Below, one piece after another: positions 25,450 to 34,700 of a stretch of DNA of 64,000 nucleotides. Every line of letters begins with the position of its first letter. Positions within the stretch are counted from its first letter, which is position 1. The DNA is from Streptomyces sp. Go-475. GTDB taxonomy: Bacteria; Actinomycetota; Actinomycetes; Streptomycetales; Streptomycetaceae. The stretch covers positions 6,739,501 to 6,803,500 of the forward strand of contig NZ_CP026121.1 in NCBI RefSeq assembly GCF_003330845.1, given 5' to 3'. Below the pieces are notes generated by a model. It was not told the DNA's origin, made no database searches, and saw only the letters and a list, made by a program, of their open reading frames with translations. The position numbers and the translations under genes are program-made.

Positions 25450-27737
25450 CCGTCACCACGCTCCTCTACCGGGACCCCGCAGCCCCCGTCGAGACCCGCG
25501 TCCGCGACCTGCTCTCCCGGATGACCCTGCGGGAGAAGGCCGGCCAGCTCAACCAGCGCATGTACGGCTGGGACGCCTACCGCCGCACCCCCGACGGCCG
25601 CTTCGAGCTCACCGACGCCCTGTACGCCGAGACCGAGCGGTTCGCCGGACTCGGCGCCCTGTACGGGCTGCTGCGCGCCGACGCCTGGTCCGGTGTCGAC
25701 CACGCCCGCGGGTCCGGCGCGGCCGACGGCGCGGAACTGGCCCACCTCGTGCAGCGGCACGTCCTCGAGACCAGCCGGCTCGGCATACCGGCGCTGTTCG
25801 TCGAGGAGGTGCCGCACGGCCACATGGCCCTCGACGGCACGGTCCTGCCCGTGAACCTGGCCGTCGGCGCCACCTGGGACCCCGCGCTGTACGAGCGGGC
25901 CGCCGCCCACGCCGCCGCCGAACTGCGCGCCCGCGGCGGCCACGTCGCGCTCGTCTCCGCCCTGGACATCGCCCGGGACCCGCGCTGGGGCCGGACCGAG
26001 GAGTGCTTCGGCGAGGACCCGTACCTGGCCGCCCGGCTCACCGAGGCCCTCGTCCGCGGCATGCAGGGGGAGCCGGGCCCGGACGGCCTCTTCGCCCCCG
26101 ACAAGGCCCCCGTCGTCCTCAAGCACTTCGCCGGGCAGGGCGCGACCGTCGGCGGACGCAACTCCGCCGAGTCCGAACTCGCGCCGCGCGAACTGCACGA
26201 GATCCACCTGCCCGCCGCCCGTGCCGGTGTCCGGGCCGGGGCCGCCGCCGTCATGGCCGCCTACAACGAGGTCGACGGCATGCCCTGCTCGGGAAACCGC
26301 GCCCTGCTCACCGGGCTCCTGCGGGAACGCTGGGGCTTCGACGGGCTCGTCATGGCGGACGGACTGGCCGTGGACCGACTGGCCCGCGTCACCGGCGACA
26401 CGGTCTCCGCCGGCGCCCTCGCCCTCCACGCCGGCGTCGACCTCAGCCTGTGGGACGAGGGCTTCACCCACCTGGAGGAGGCGGTCGAGCGGGGCCTGGT
26501 GAGCGAGCAGGCCCTGGACGAGGCCGTCGCACGCGTCCTGCGGCTCAAGTTCCGCCTCGGGCTGTTCGAACGGCCCTACGACGCGGGCCCGTTCCCGGAC
26601 CCCGCCGCCGGACGTGACCTGAGCACCGCCCTCGCCCGCGCCGCCGTCACCCTCCTCCACGACGACCAGGGCGTGCTGCCCCTGCCGGGCGCCGCGCGGA
26701 TCGCCGTCCTGGGCCCGCACGCCGACACCGTCGCCCACCACCTCGGCGACTACACCGCCCCGCAACGCCCCGGCACCGGCACCAGCGTCCTCGACGCGCT
26801 CCGGCACACCGGCGCCGACGTCCGCCACGCCCGCGGCTGCGCCCTCACCGGCGACGACCTGTCCGGCCTCCCCGAGGCGGTCGCCGAGGCCGCCGCCTGC
26901 GACGCGGCCGTGCTGGTGCTGGGCGGCAGCAGCGCCCGGACGCCGGACACGGAGTTCGACGCCAACGGGGCCGCGCGCACCGTCGTCTCCGAGATGACCT
27001 GCGGCGAGGGCGTCGACCTCGCGGGGCTGCGGCTCGGCGCCGCCCAGCACGCCCTGCTCGACGCCGTGACCGCGACCGGCACCCCCACGGTCGTCGTCCT
27101 GATGCAGGGGCGCCCGCACGCCGTCCCCGAGGCCGCCGAACGGGCCGGCGCGCTGCTCACCGCCTGGTACCCGGGCCCCTGGGGCGGCGAGGCGATCGCC
27201 GACGTGCTGCTCGGCCGGGCCGAACCCGTGGGCCGGCTGCCGGTCTCCGTACCGCGCTCGGCCGGGCAACTGCCCGTCCACTACAACCACAAGGACACCG
27301 AGTACGGCGGCTACGCCGACGACAGCGCCGAACCGCTGTACTCCTTCGGGCACGGGCTGTCGTACACGAGCTTCGCCTACGGCCCGCCGCGGCTGTCGGG
27401 GCGGACCGTCGAGGTCGACGTGACCAACACGGGGGAGCGGCGGGGACGCACGGTCGCGCAGCTGTACCTGCGCCGGCTCGTCACGCCCGTCTGGCCGCGC
27501 ACGCTCGAACTCCGGGGTTTCCAGGCCGTCGACCTGGCCCCGGGAGAGTGCCGCACGGTCGTGTTCCCGCTCGGGGCGGAGCAACTCGCCCAGGTGGGGC
27601 CGGACCTGGAGACGGCGGTGCTGCCCGGCACGGTCGAGATCCGCGTGGCGGAGTCGGCGCGCCGGGCCCTGACCGCCGTACCGGTCGGGCTCCGGGTCGG
27701 TCAGAGCTTCACGGCACCGGACGAGACGCCCTTGTAG
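25446..27737 (+). CDS. Glycoside hydrolase family 3 (beta-glucosidase/xylosidase type)
   Basis: 763-aa three-domain GH3 enzyme without a signal peptide, hence cytosolic. The TIM barrel has DIARDPRWGRTEECFGEDP, the KHFAGQG segment and the probable nucleophile Asp305 in GLVMADG. The alpha/beta sandwich follows (VLGGSSARTPDTEFD), and a fibronectin-III-like C-terminus begins near PLYSFGHGLSYTSF. The substrate is a beta-linked glucoside, xyloside or GlcNAc; motifs do not settle it. ATG overlaps the kinase stop (ATGA), so expression is coupled. Its 3' end overlaps the convergent permease gene by 37 bp. Confidence 0.9.
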   Translation: MTVTTLLYRDPAAPVETRVRDLLSRMTLREKAGQLNQRMYGWDAYRRTPDGRFELTDALYAETERFAGLGALYGLLRADAWSGVDHARGSGAADGAELAHLVQRHVLETSRLGIPALFVEEVPHGHMALDGTVLPVNLAVGATWDPALYERAAAHAAAELRARGGHVALVSALDIARDPRWGRTEECFGEDPYLAARLTEALVRGMQGEPGPDGLFAPDKAPVVLKHFAGQGATVGGRNSAESELAPRELHEIHLPAARAGVRAGAAAVMAAYNEVDGMPCSGNRALLTGLLRERWGFDGLVMADGLAVDRLARVTGDTVSAGALALHAGVDLSLWDEGFTHLEEAVERGLVSEQALDEAVARVLRLKFRLGLFERPYDAGPFPDPAAGRDLSTALARAAVTLLHDDQGVLPLPGAARIAVLGPHADTVAHHLGDYTAPQRPGTGTSVLDALRHTGADVRHARGCALTGDDLSGLPEAVAEAAACDAAVLVLGGSSARTPDTEFDANGAARTVVSEMTCGEGVDLAGLRLGAAQHALLDAVTATGTPTVVVLMQGRPHAVPEAAERAGALLTAWYPGPWGGEAIADVLLGRAEPVGRLPVSVPRSAGQLPVHYNHKDTEYGGYADDSAEPLYSFGHGLSYTSFAYGPPRLSGRTVEVDVTNTGERRGRTVAQLYLRRLVTPVWPRTLELRGFQAVDLAPGECRTVVFPLGAEQLAQVGPDLETAVLPGTVEIRVAESARRALTAVPVGLRVGQSFTAPDETPL

Positions 27738-28579
27738 AACCACCGCTGGGTGATGACGAACAGCACCAGCACCGGGATCACGGAGATCACCGAACCGGCC
27801 ATCACCATCCGCTGGTCGTAGCCGAACGACGAGGTCTGCAGCCGCGCCAGACCCAGCGTCAGCGTGAAGTGGTCCTCGGTGCGCAGCACGATCAGCGGCC
27901 ACAGGAAGTCGTCCCAGGCGCTGATGAAGGTGTTGATGGTGACGACGAGGATCGCGCCGTAGGCGGAGGGCAGGTACAGGTACCGGAAGCGTTTCCACTC
28001 GCCCGCCCCGTCCAGCATCGCCGCGTCCTCGATCTCGCGCGGCACGGCGAGGAACGCGGCCCGCATGATCAGGACGTTGATCGCGGCGACGAAGCCGGGC
28101 AGCCACACCCCGACCAGGTTGTCGACCAGGCCCATGTCCCGGATGCTGAGGAACAGCGACACCATGATCGACTCGAAGGGGAACATCATGGACGCCAGCA
28201 GCACGATCCACACCAGCTTGCGGCCCTTCCAGCCGGGCTTGGAGAGCATGTAGCCCGCCATGGTGGAGAAGACGAGCTGGCTGGTGATGGACAGCGCGGC
28301 GACGAACACGCTGTTGCGGATGTACGTCCACACCGGCACCTGGTCGAAGACCTCGCGGTAGGCGCGCAGCGACGGGTGGTGCGGGAACAGGGAGGCGCCC
28401 GCACCGAAGACGTCCTCGCCCGCGCCCTTGAGGGACGACAGCAGCTGCCACAGCAGCGGGCCGATGGTGATGAACAGGACGAACACCAGCAGCAGGTAGC
28501 GGACGACGAGTTCGCGGGGGCGGCCGTAGTCGCGCCAGCGGGGCATCAGGCGGCGGCGCTTGTCGACGGCGGTCGTCAT
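27701..28579 (-). CDS. Carbohydrate ABC transporter permease (MalG type)
   Basis: 292-aa inner-membrane permease with six predicted helices. The EAA loop motif is present as AAMLDGAGEWKRFRYLYLPS, the contact site for the ATPase. The C-terminus FYKGVSSGAVKL is typical of MalG-type subunits. The start ATG overlaps the stop of the partner permease (ATGA). No ATPase gene is in the operon; in streptomycetes a shared MsiK-type ATPase usually serves such importers. Confidence 0.93.
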   Translation of the reverse strand: MTTAVDKRRRLMPRWRDYGRPRELVVRYLLLVFVLFITIGPLLWQLLSSLKGAGEDVFGAGASLFPHHPSLRAYREVFDQVPVWTYIRNSVFVAALSITSQLVFSTMAGYMLSKPGWKGRKLVWIVLLASMMFPFESIMVSLFLSIRDMGLVDNLVGVWLPGFVAAINVLIMRAAFLAVPREIEDAAMLDGAGEWKRFRYLYLPSAYGAILVVTINTFISAWDDFLWPLIVLRTEDHFTLTLGLARLQTSSFGYDQRMVMAGSVISVIPVLVLFVITQRWFYKGVSSGAVKL

Positions 28580-29610
28580 GCCTCGTCCTCCTTCGTCAGG
28601 CGCTGGGCGAGCAGCGTGAGGCCAAGGGTCAGGGCGAACAGGGCGACGCTGACCGCGGCGCCGTAGCCGGCGTTGCCGGTGAGCGGGTCGAGGCCGACGT
28701 CGCGGATGTAGAAGGGGAGCGTGCGGTCGGCGCCGCCGGGGCCGCCGGTGGAGCCGCCGAGCATGTAGATCTCGGTGAAGACCCTGAGCGAGCCGATGCC
28801 GGTCAGGGTGCCGACCAGCATCATCGACTGGCGGACACCGGGCACGGTGACGTGCCAGAAGCGGCGCACGGCGCCCGCCCCGTCCACGGCCGCCGCCTCG
28901 TGCAGCTCCCTCGGGACGTTCCCGAGCGCGGCCAGGTAGAAGATCATGTACCAGCCGAGGCCCTTCCACAGCGTCAGGCCCATCGCCGAGAGCAGGATCA
29001 GCCACGAGTCGGACAGGAACGGGATGGCGTCCCGGATGATGTGGGCCTTCTGCAGCCAGGTGTTGACCAGTCCCTGGTCGCTCAGCAGCCACTGCCAGCT
29101 CAGGCCGACGACCACGCTGGAGGCGAGGACCGGCGTGTAGAACGCGGAGCGGAAGAAGCCGATGCCCGGCAGGTTCTTCTCCACCAGGATCGCGAGCAGC
29201 AGCGGCAGCAGCACCATCAGCGGGACGACGATCAGCGCGTACAGCAGGCTGTTGCGGGTGGCGAGCCAGAAGTCCGGGTCGCTCAGCATCCGCCGGTAGT
29301 TCTCCAGGCCGACGACGTCGTAGGCGCCGCCGAGCGGCTTGGCGTCGGTGAAGGACACGACGACGGTGTTGAGGAACGGGAAGACCCCGAACACGGTCGC
29401 GCCGATGATCGCCGGGGTCATCCACAGCCAGGGCAGCCACCAGCGGCGGTAGAGCGCCGCGCCCCCCGCGTCCGCGCTCGGGCCGGGCGTCACGGAGCGG
29501 AGGGCGCGGCGCAGGAGCCCCGGCGCGGGCGACGGGCAAGCGCCGGGGCGGCGGGCGCCCGCACCCGGGGGAGCGGGGACGGGCGCCTGGTGCACGGTCG
29601 GCTGGGTCAT
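28576..29610 (-). CDS. Carbohydrate ABC transporter permease (MalF type)
   Basis: 344-aa permease with about 60 Pro/Ala-rich residues before the first helix (WLPWLWMTPAIIGATVFGVFPF) and six helices in all. The EAA motif is AAAVDGAGAVRRFWHVTVPG. It works with the MalG-type partner downstream to import an oligosaccharide delivered by the binding protein. The ATG lies 2 bp after the binding-protein stop, in the sequence TGAGGATG, so translation is coupled. Confidence 0.93.
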   Translation of the reverse strand: MTQPTVHQAPVPAPPGAGARRPGACPSPAPGLLRRALRSVTPGPSADAGGAALYRRWWLPWLWMTPAIIGATVFGVFPFLNTVVVSFTDAKPLGGAYDVVGLENYRRMLSDPDFWLATRNSLLYALIVVPLMVLLPLLLAILVEKNLPGIGFFRSAFYTPVLASSVVVGLSWQWLLSDQGLVNTWLQKAHIIRDAIPFLSDSWLILLSAMGLTLWKGLGWYMIFYLAALGNVPRELHEAAAVDGAGAVRRFWHVTVPGVRQSMMLVGTLTGIGSLRVFTEIYMLGGSTGGPGGADRTLPFYIRDVGLDPLTGNAGYGAAVSVALFALTLGLTLLAQRLTKEDEA

Positions 29611-29612
29611 CC

Positions 29613-30986
29613 TCAACTGCCCTGCTCGATCAGCTGGTTGGCCTTGGACTGCGCCTCCTTCAGAGCGTCCGCGGCGCTCTTCTTGCCCTGCATGGCCAGC
29701 TGGATCTGGGCCGAGATGGCGTTCAGCTCGCCCGGCGTCAGGGCGATCTCGTCGGCCGTGGCGGTCTTGCGGTCACTGGCGACGATCTTGCGGGCCTCGG
29801 CGAAGGGGTCGTCGCCCTTGACCGACTGGAAGAACGGGTCGTTCAGGGAGGCCGTGGTGGAGGGGAAGATGACGACGTTCGGGTCCTTCGCCCACTCCAG
29901 CTGGTTCTCCGCGTTGGTCAGGAACTGCGCGAAGGCCAGCGCGGTCGCCGCGTTCTTGCTGGTGGAGGCGACGCCGATGTACTGCGGGGCGCCGACGGTG
30001 TGGCCGAGGGCGTCCAGCATGTAGCGGGCCACGCCGGTCTTCTTGTAGACGCTCGGGTTGTTCTGCTGGATGAACCGCAGGAAGTTGGGGTTGGTCGGCC
30101 CGTAGACCAGCTTGCCCTGGCCGTAGACGTTGGCCGGGTCCTGCGTGGAGGACAGCGAGTCGCGGGGCATGCCGCCGGCCTTGTACAGCTTCGTCATCGC
30201 CTCGACCCACCGCACGGTCTTCGGGTCGTCGGCGAAGGTGAACTTCTTGCCGTCCTCGGACAGGACCTTGACGCCCATCTGCTGCCAGTCGGCGGGGATG
30301 CGCAGCTGCGGGTTGGCGAGGAACGCGTAGTACTTGCCGCCGGAGACCTTGGCTATCTTCTCCGCGTCGTCGAAGAGCCCGAGGACGGTCGTCGGAGGTT
30401 TGGCCGGGTCCAGGCCCGCCTTCTTCATCAGGTCGGTGTTGAAGGTCTGCACGATGCCGCCGGAGTACCAGGGCAGCACGCTGTGCACCTTCTCGCCGTC
30501 CGCGTCGGCGTACATGCTGGACTTCCACAAGGCGGGCACGAACGGCTTGCCCGCGTCCGGGGCCTTGTCGTCGAGGTTCAGCAGGTAGCCGTTCTTCGTC
30601 AGCGCCACCGCCGTGTTGACGTTGATGTTCACCACGTCGGGCAGCGTGCAGCCCTGCGCGTCGGCGACCAGGCGCTGGGTGAAGGTGGCGTCGCCCGGGT
30701 CGTCGATCCAGTTGACCTTGGTGCCGGGGTGGGCCTGCTCGAAGGCGTCGATGACGCCGTTGAAGTACTTCCCGAAGTCCTTCTTCAGGTTGGTGGTCTG
30801 GAAGGTGATCTTCCCCTTGACCTCGCCGGAGAGCTTGCCGGAGCCGACGTTGCCCTTGTCGACCTTGCAGCCGCCGGCCGTGGCGTCACCGCCGCCGGAT
30901 CCGCCGCCGGACAGGCCGCAGCCGGCGGCCGTCAGCGTCAGGACGACCAGACAGGTCAGGGATCCGGTGAGTCTTCTTGCGTGCAT
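29613..30986 (-). CDS. Sugar-binding lipoprotein of an ABC transporter
   Basis: 457-aa extracellular solute-binding protein (SBP family 1). The signal peptide ends in the lipobox LTAAGC, so the mature protein is lipid-anchored by Cys23. The mature region reads KGKITFQTTNLKKDFGKYFNGV at the start and has conserved TFTQRLVADAQGCTLPDVV and WYSGGIVQTFN segments. ATG 30986 has AGGAGG upstream. It is the first gene of the transporter operon. The neighbours suggest a mannose- or GlcNAc-containing oligosaccharide, by inference. Confidence 0.9.
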   Translation of the reverse strand: MHARRLTGSLTCLVVLTLTAAGCGLSGGGSGGGDATAGGCKVDKGNVGSGKLSGEVKGKITFQTTNLKKDFGKYFNGVIDAFEQAHPGTKVNWIDDPGDATFTQRLVADAQGCTLPDVVNINVNTAVALTKNGYLLNLDDKAPDAGKPFVPALWKSSMYADADGEKVHSVLPWYSGGIVQTFNTDLMKKAGLDPAKPPTTVLGLFDDAEKIAKVSGGKYYAFLANPQLRIPADWQQMGVKVLSEDGKKFTFADDPKTVRWVEAMTKLYKAGGMPRDSLSSTQDPANVYGQGKLVYGPTNPNFLRFIQQNNPSVYKKTGVARYMLDALGHTVGAPQYIGVASTSKNAATALAFAQFLTNAENQLEWAKDPNVVIFPSTTASLNDPFFQSVKGDDPFAEARKIVASDRKTATADEIALTPGELNAISAQIQLAMQGKKSAADALKEAQSKANQLIEQGS

Positions 30987-31017
30987 TGCTGCCCTCCTGG
31001 GACCAGTCGGTGCTGGC

Positions 31018-31072
31018 TCAAATCACCAAGTTGGACTTCGATTGATGAAAAGGTGGACCAGAATTCATCGGA
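31018..31072 (-). promoter_or_regulatory. Candidate control region of the sugar ABC operon
   Basis: This AT-rich stretch upstream of the binding-protein gene contains GGTGATTTGAGC (minus strand, about 31027-31016) and GGTGGACCAGAATTC (plus strand, about 31052-31066). The two half-sites face each other, similar in kind to the GH38 promoter motif. It is proposed as an RpiR operator; support is only by resemblance. Confidence 0.35.
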
Positions 31073-31114
31073 GGTCAATGGTTTGCCGTGTTGCTGTTCG
31101 ATTGCGTACGGCGA

Positions 31115-31753
31115 TCAGTGACGGTGTTCGTGGTCCTGGTGGGTGGGGTCGCCGGGGTGTTCGTGGCCTTCGGCGTAGACGACGTCCGCGCGGGCCTGGT
31201 CAAGCCAGTCGAAGAACGCGCGGCGGGCCGCTGCCCGGCGGAGTTCTCGGGTGATGGCGTCGCGGACCTGCTCGTAGGGCTGGATGTCCGAGGGTTCGGT
31301 GTAGGGGTCCACACCCCTGCGCAGGGCGTCGGGGGTGAGGTAGCGGTCCAGGTTGCGGTCGTAGTAGTCGCGTACGGCCGTCTCCGGGATCTCCTGTTCG
31401 CGTTCCAGGGCGGCGAGGAGGGCTCGGGCGGCCGGGGAGTGGGCGAGGGCTGCCGCGACGATGCTGCCCAGGTCTGCGACGTCGGTTTCGGGGATGGTGA
31501 GGAGTTGCATCGGCTCGGGGGCGTCCGGTGGGGCGAGGCCACGTTCCGCGCAGGTGCGGAGGGCTAGGTCGTGGATGACGACGATCTGGGTCGCCCAGCG
31601 CCGTTGTTGGCGGATTCGTCTTGCGGGTGCGGCATCGTTGTGGCTGGTCGCGCAGTTCCGCGCGCCCCTAGGGAGACTGGCGCCCAGGAAGATCTCCACG
31701 TGCTGCTTCGGAATCGCTTCACCCCGGACGCGCGCCGCGTATTCCCCCGTCAT
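31115..31753 (-). CDS. Hypothetical SurA/PpiC-N-like protein with an in-frame dispersed repeat
   Basis: 212-aa soluble protein whose ATG overlaps the mannosidase stop (ATGA). The middle and C-terminal parts are helical, with EIPETAVRDYYDRNLDRYLTPDALRR and PYEQVRDAITRELRRAAARRAFFDWLD. This pattern recalls the chaperone part of SurA/PpiC proteins, with no parvulin domain. Residues about 28-39 (GARNCATSHNDA) are encoded by a sequence that elsewhere in Streptomyces occurs as an intergenic repeat. The C-terminus is His-rich (HQDHEHRH). Function unknown; co-expression with the mannosidase is likely. Confidence 0.6.
   Translation of the reverse strand: MTGEYAARVRGEAIPKQHVEIFLGASLPRGARNCATSHNDAAPARRIRQQRRWATQIVVIHDLALRTCAERGLAPPDAPEPMQLLTIPETDVADLGSIVAAALAHSPAARALLAALEREQEIPETAVRDYYDRNLDRYLTPDALRRGVDPYTEPSDIQPYEQVRDAITRELRRAAARRAFFDWLDQARADVVYAEGHEHPGDPTHQDHEHRH
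31637..31670. repeat. Streptomyces-type dispersed GC palindromic repeat inside a gene
   Basis: The sequence TGGCTGGTCGCGCAGTTCC followed by GCGCGCCCCT matches, from memory, a repeat found many times between genes in Streptomyces genomes, usually as GGGGCGCGGGGAACTGCGCGAC on the other strand. Here it lies within an open reading frame and is translated as GARNCATSHN, a peptide often seen in doubtful gene predictions. Confidence 0.6.
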
Positions 31754-34700
31754 GGCGTCACCTCCAGCTCCACCGCCTTCGTGTACGCCACGCAGCCGTG
31801 CCAGGCCAGCTTCGCCATGAGCCAGTACGAACCCGGGGGGATCGCGGCGCCGTCCACCTCGATCGTGGACTCCAGCTGCTCCCCGCCGGGGACCGTGAAG
31901 CCCTGGCAGCCTGGCGTGACTCCGGGCCAGGTGCCCCAGGAGGAGACGGCCCACAGGGTGCCGTTGACGGGGCCGCGGGTGGTGTTGCGCAGGGTGACGG
32001 GGACCCGGGCCCGTTCGCCCCGGCGGACGGAGATCCGGTCGGTTCCCAGGTCCGCCACCAGCGTCGGGCCGGTGTGACCGGACGGTACGTCCAGGGCCAC
32101 CACGTCCTCGAACGTCTGGCCGCCGTACGACAGCCGGGCGGCGAGCCAGTGGCGGCCGGGCGTGGCGTCCGGGGGCGGGGTCACCGTGATGTCCGTGAGG
32201 GTGAAGCCGCCGGGGGCGAGGGCGTAGGGGAGTTCGGCGGGTTCGGCGCTCCAGCCGGGAGGTGTCTCGAAGGTGACCGTGCCGGAGGCCGGGGCGTCGG
32301 TCAGCTCCGAGGAGACCCGGACCGTCGCGGTGACCGGGCCGTCGGCGGTGAGGGTGGTGGGGGAGAGGTATACGGCGACCGGCATGTTGCCGCGCGGGGC
32401 GGGGCCGGAGTTGTGGAGCCAGTAGCGGGTGGCGACGGGCTGGGCGGGCTCGTGGGCGGCGACGCCGGGCCCGGACCTCCGTCGGGGCGGCCGGGCGGGC
32501 GTGGCGAGGAGGGTGGCGACCTCGAAGCCGGTCAGGTCGGCTTCGAGGCCGCCGGTCTCCTCCGGGGCGAGGGACGCCCCGGGCCTTTCCAGGACGTCGG
32601 CGCGGGCGCCCGCCGTCCAGGGCACCGGTCCGGTCACCCGTGCCGTCGCGGGCCGGCCGGCCGCCTCGTGCACGCGGACCACGAGGCCCTGCCCCGGATC
32701 GACGCCGGCCTCGCTGCCCCGGGCCAGCGGGGACCCGGCCGGCTTGAGCGCGTCGAGGAGCACCTCGCCGGCGGGCTCCAGCCGCAGCAAGGCCGAGCTG
32801 CGGGGGAGCGAGCCGTCGGAGGAACGGCGGACGCGTGCCGTGAGCGGGTGGTTGTACGCGTGGCCCGCCTGCGGCAGCCGCAGGTCGCGCCAGTCGCCGG
32901 TGCCCGCGACGACCGCGTACTCGAAGGTGTGCGACCAGCGCTGGAGCTGGAAGCCCGAACCGTCCGGGGCGGTCCGGCGCGGCGGGTCGATCCAGATGCC
33001 GGACGGCCAGCCGGTGCAGGAGCGCATCAGGGACATGTAGAGGTCGCCGGAGGCGGTGACCACGCAGCCGGGCGTGCCGCGGTTGAGGATCGCGAAGCTC
33101 CGGCCGTCCCAGGCGTCGCCGGGCGGCAGGGCCTCGCCGCCGCCGGCGGCCGTCGCCGTCACCGTGAAGTCGTCCAGGTCGGCGACGACCGCGTCGACCG
33201 CCTTGGCGTCGTCCTCGGGGCGGGCGCCCGCCACCACCAGCAGCGGCAGCCGTTCCAGATCGCGCAGGTCGGCTCCGGGCACCCACTCCTCGCGCAGGCA
33301 GGCGCGCGGCGCGACCCACACGGCGGCCACGCCCCGCTCGGCGAGCTGGCGCTTCAGTTCCCGGCCGGCCGCCGGGTCCCAGCCGAGCGCCTCGGCGACC
33401 ACGGCGTTGCGGTCGGGGCCGCCGACGGCGATCCGGATGTCGGGCAGGTTGGAGTCGACCTCCAGGTCGCCGTAGCGGGGGCCGCCGGCGACGGTCGAGG
33501 TCGCCGTGACCCCGGCGCGGACCAGGGCCGCCGCGAGCGGGGCACCGAGGTCGCCCGCGCTGTCCCAGTCGGGGTAGACGAGTTCGGCGACGCCGATCGC
33601 GCGGTGCCCGAGGAGCGCGCCGGAGTCGTCGTGGACGGCGACCCGGGCGGTGCAGCCGAGGCCGAACCAGGTGTTCGCCGGGTTGTCCAGCGTCCACGGG
33701 AACCGCTCGCTGTCCACCTCCACGAACCCGAAGCCGCGCCCGATCACCGCGTCCGCCACCTCGTGCACCGGCAGCCCGCCCCGGACGTCCGACGGCCACC
33801 GCACCCGGATCAGCCGGTCGGCGCCGTCGTACCCGTCGACGGTCGTGGTGAGGTCGAGCCGGTCGACGCCCTGCCAGAGCGTCAGCCGCTGGGTGCAGCG
33901 GAAGAGGCCGAGGTCGGCGGTGACGGTGACGCGGGAACCGGCGGGGGAGTGCTCGACGCGTACCTCGGCGGTCACGTCCCGGCTGCGGGCGGCGGTCGTG
34001 CCGGTCGGGGTGAGGTGCCAGGGGCCCTCCCCGAAGCGCGGGTGCCTCGGGTACTCCTCCTGGACGACGATCTCGTTGCCGATGTCCCCGTTCCGGAGCA
34101 GTTCCCGGCCGCCCTCGGTGAGCGCGCGCAGACTGCTGACGCCGCCGCCGCGCGCCGGGTCGACCGTCACCTCGTAGAACTCGTTGCGGATGGTGAGGCC
34201 TTCGCCGGGCGTCCAGCCGGGGGCGGTCCCCTCGGTGAGCGGGAGGGCCTTGAGGCCCATGCCGGGCGACTCCGGGACGACGACGTGGAGCAGGCCGTCC
34301 TCCCGGACCGCGGGCAGCCCGTCCGGTACGAGCCCCGGGTCGTCGATCGTGAGCACGTCCTGCCGTGTCCAGGTCGCGGAGTTGAACACGACCAGGTCGG
34401 GGCCGTCGCCCGGGGTGACCTGGTCGGCCAGGGCCTGGGTGGCGTCGGCGTGCACGCTCACGGCCAGGTCGTGCAGCTCCCGCCAGCCGGTCATCAGGTC
34501 GATGTAGACCTGGTCCGACTCGGAGCCGGTGATGGCGTCGTGGTGGGCGCCGTAGACGAGTTGCCGCCAGGCCTTGTCGAGGGCCGCGTCGGGGTACGGC
34601 CGGCCGGTGACGAGGGAGGCGAGCGTCGCCCAGGCCTCGGCGTCGGCGAGGAGGGTCTCGCCGTACCGCTGGGCCTGCTTGGTGTCGATGTAGGAGACGT

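Noticed and set aside
25119..28451. 1110-codon minus-strand frame across the GH3 gene
   Set aside because: Opposes a clear GH3 enzyme and lacks any recognisable domain; a high-GC shadow.
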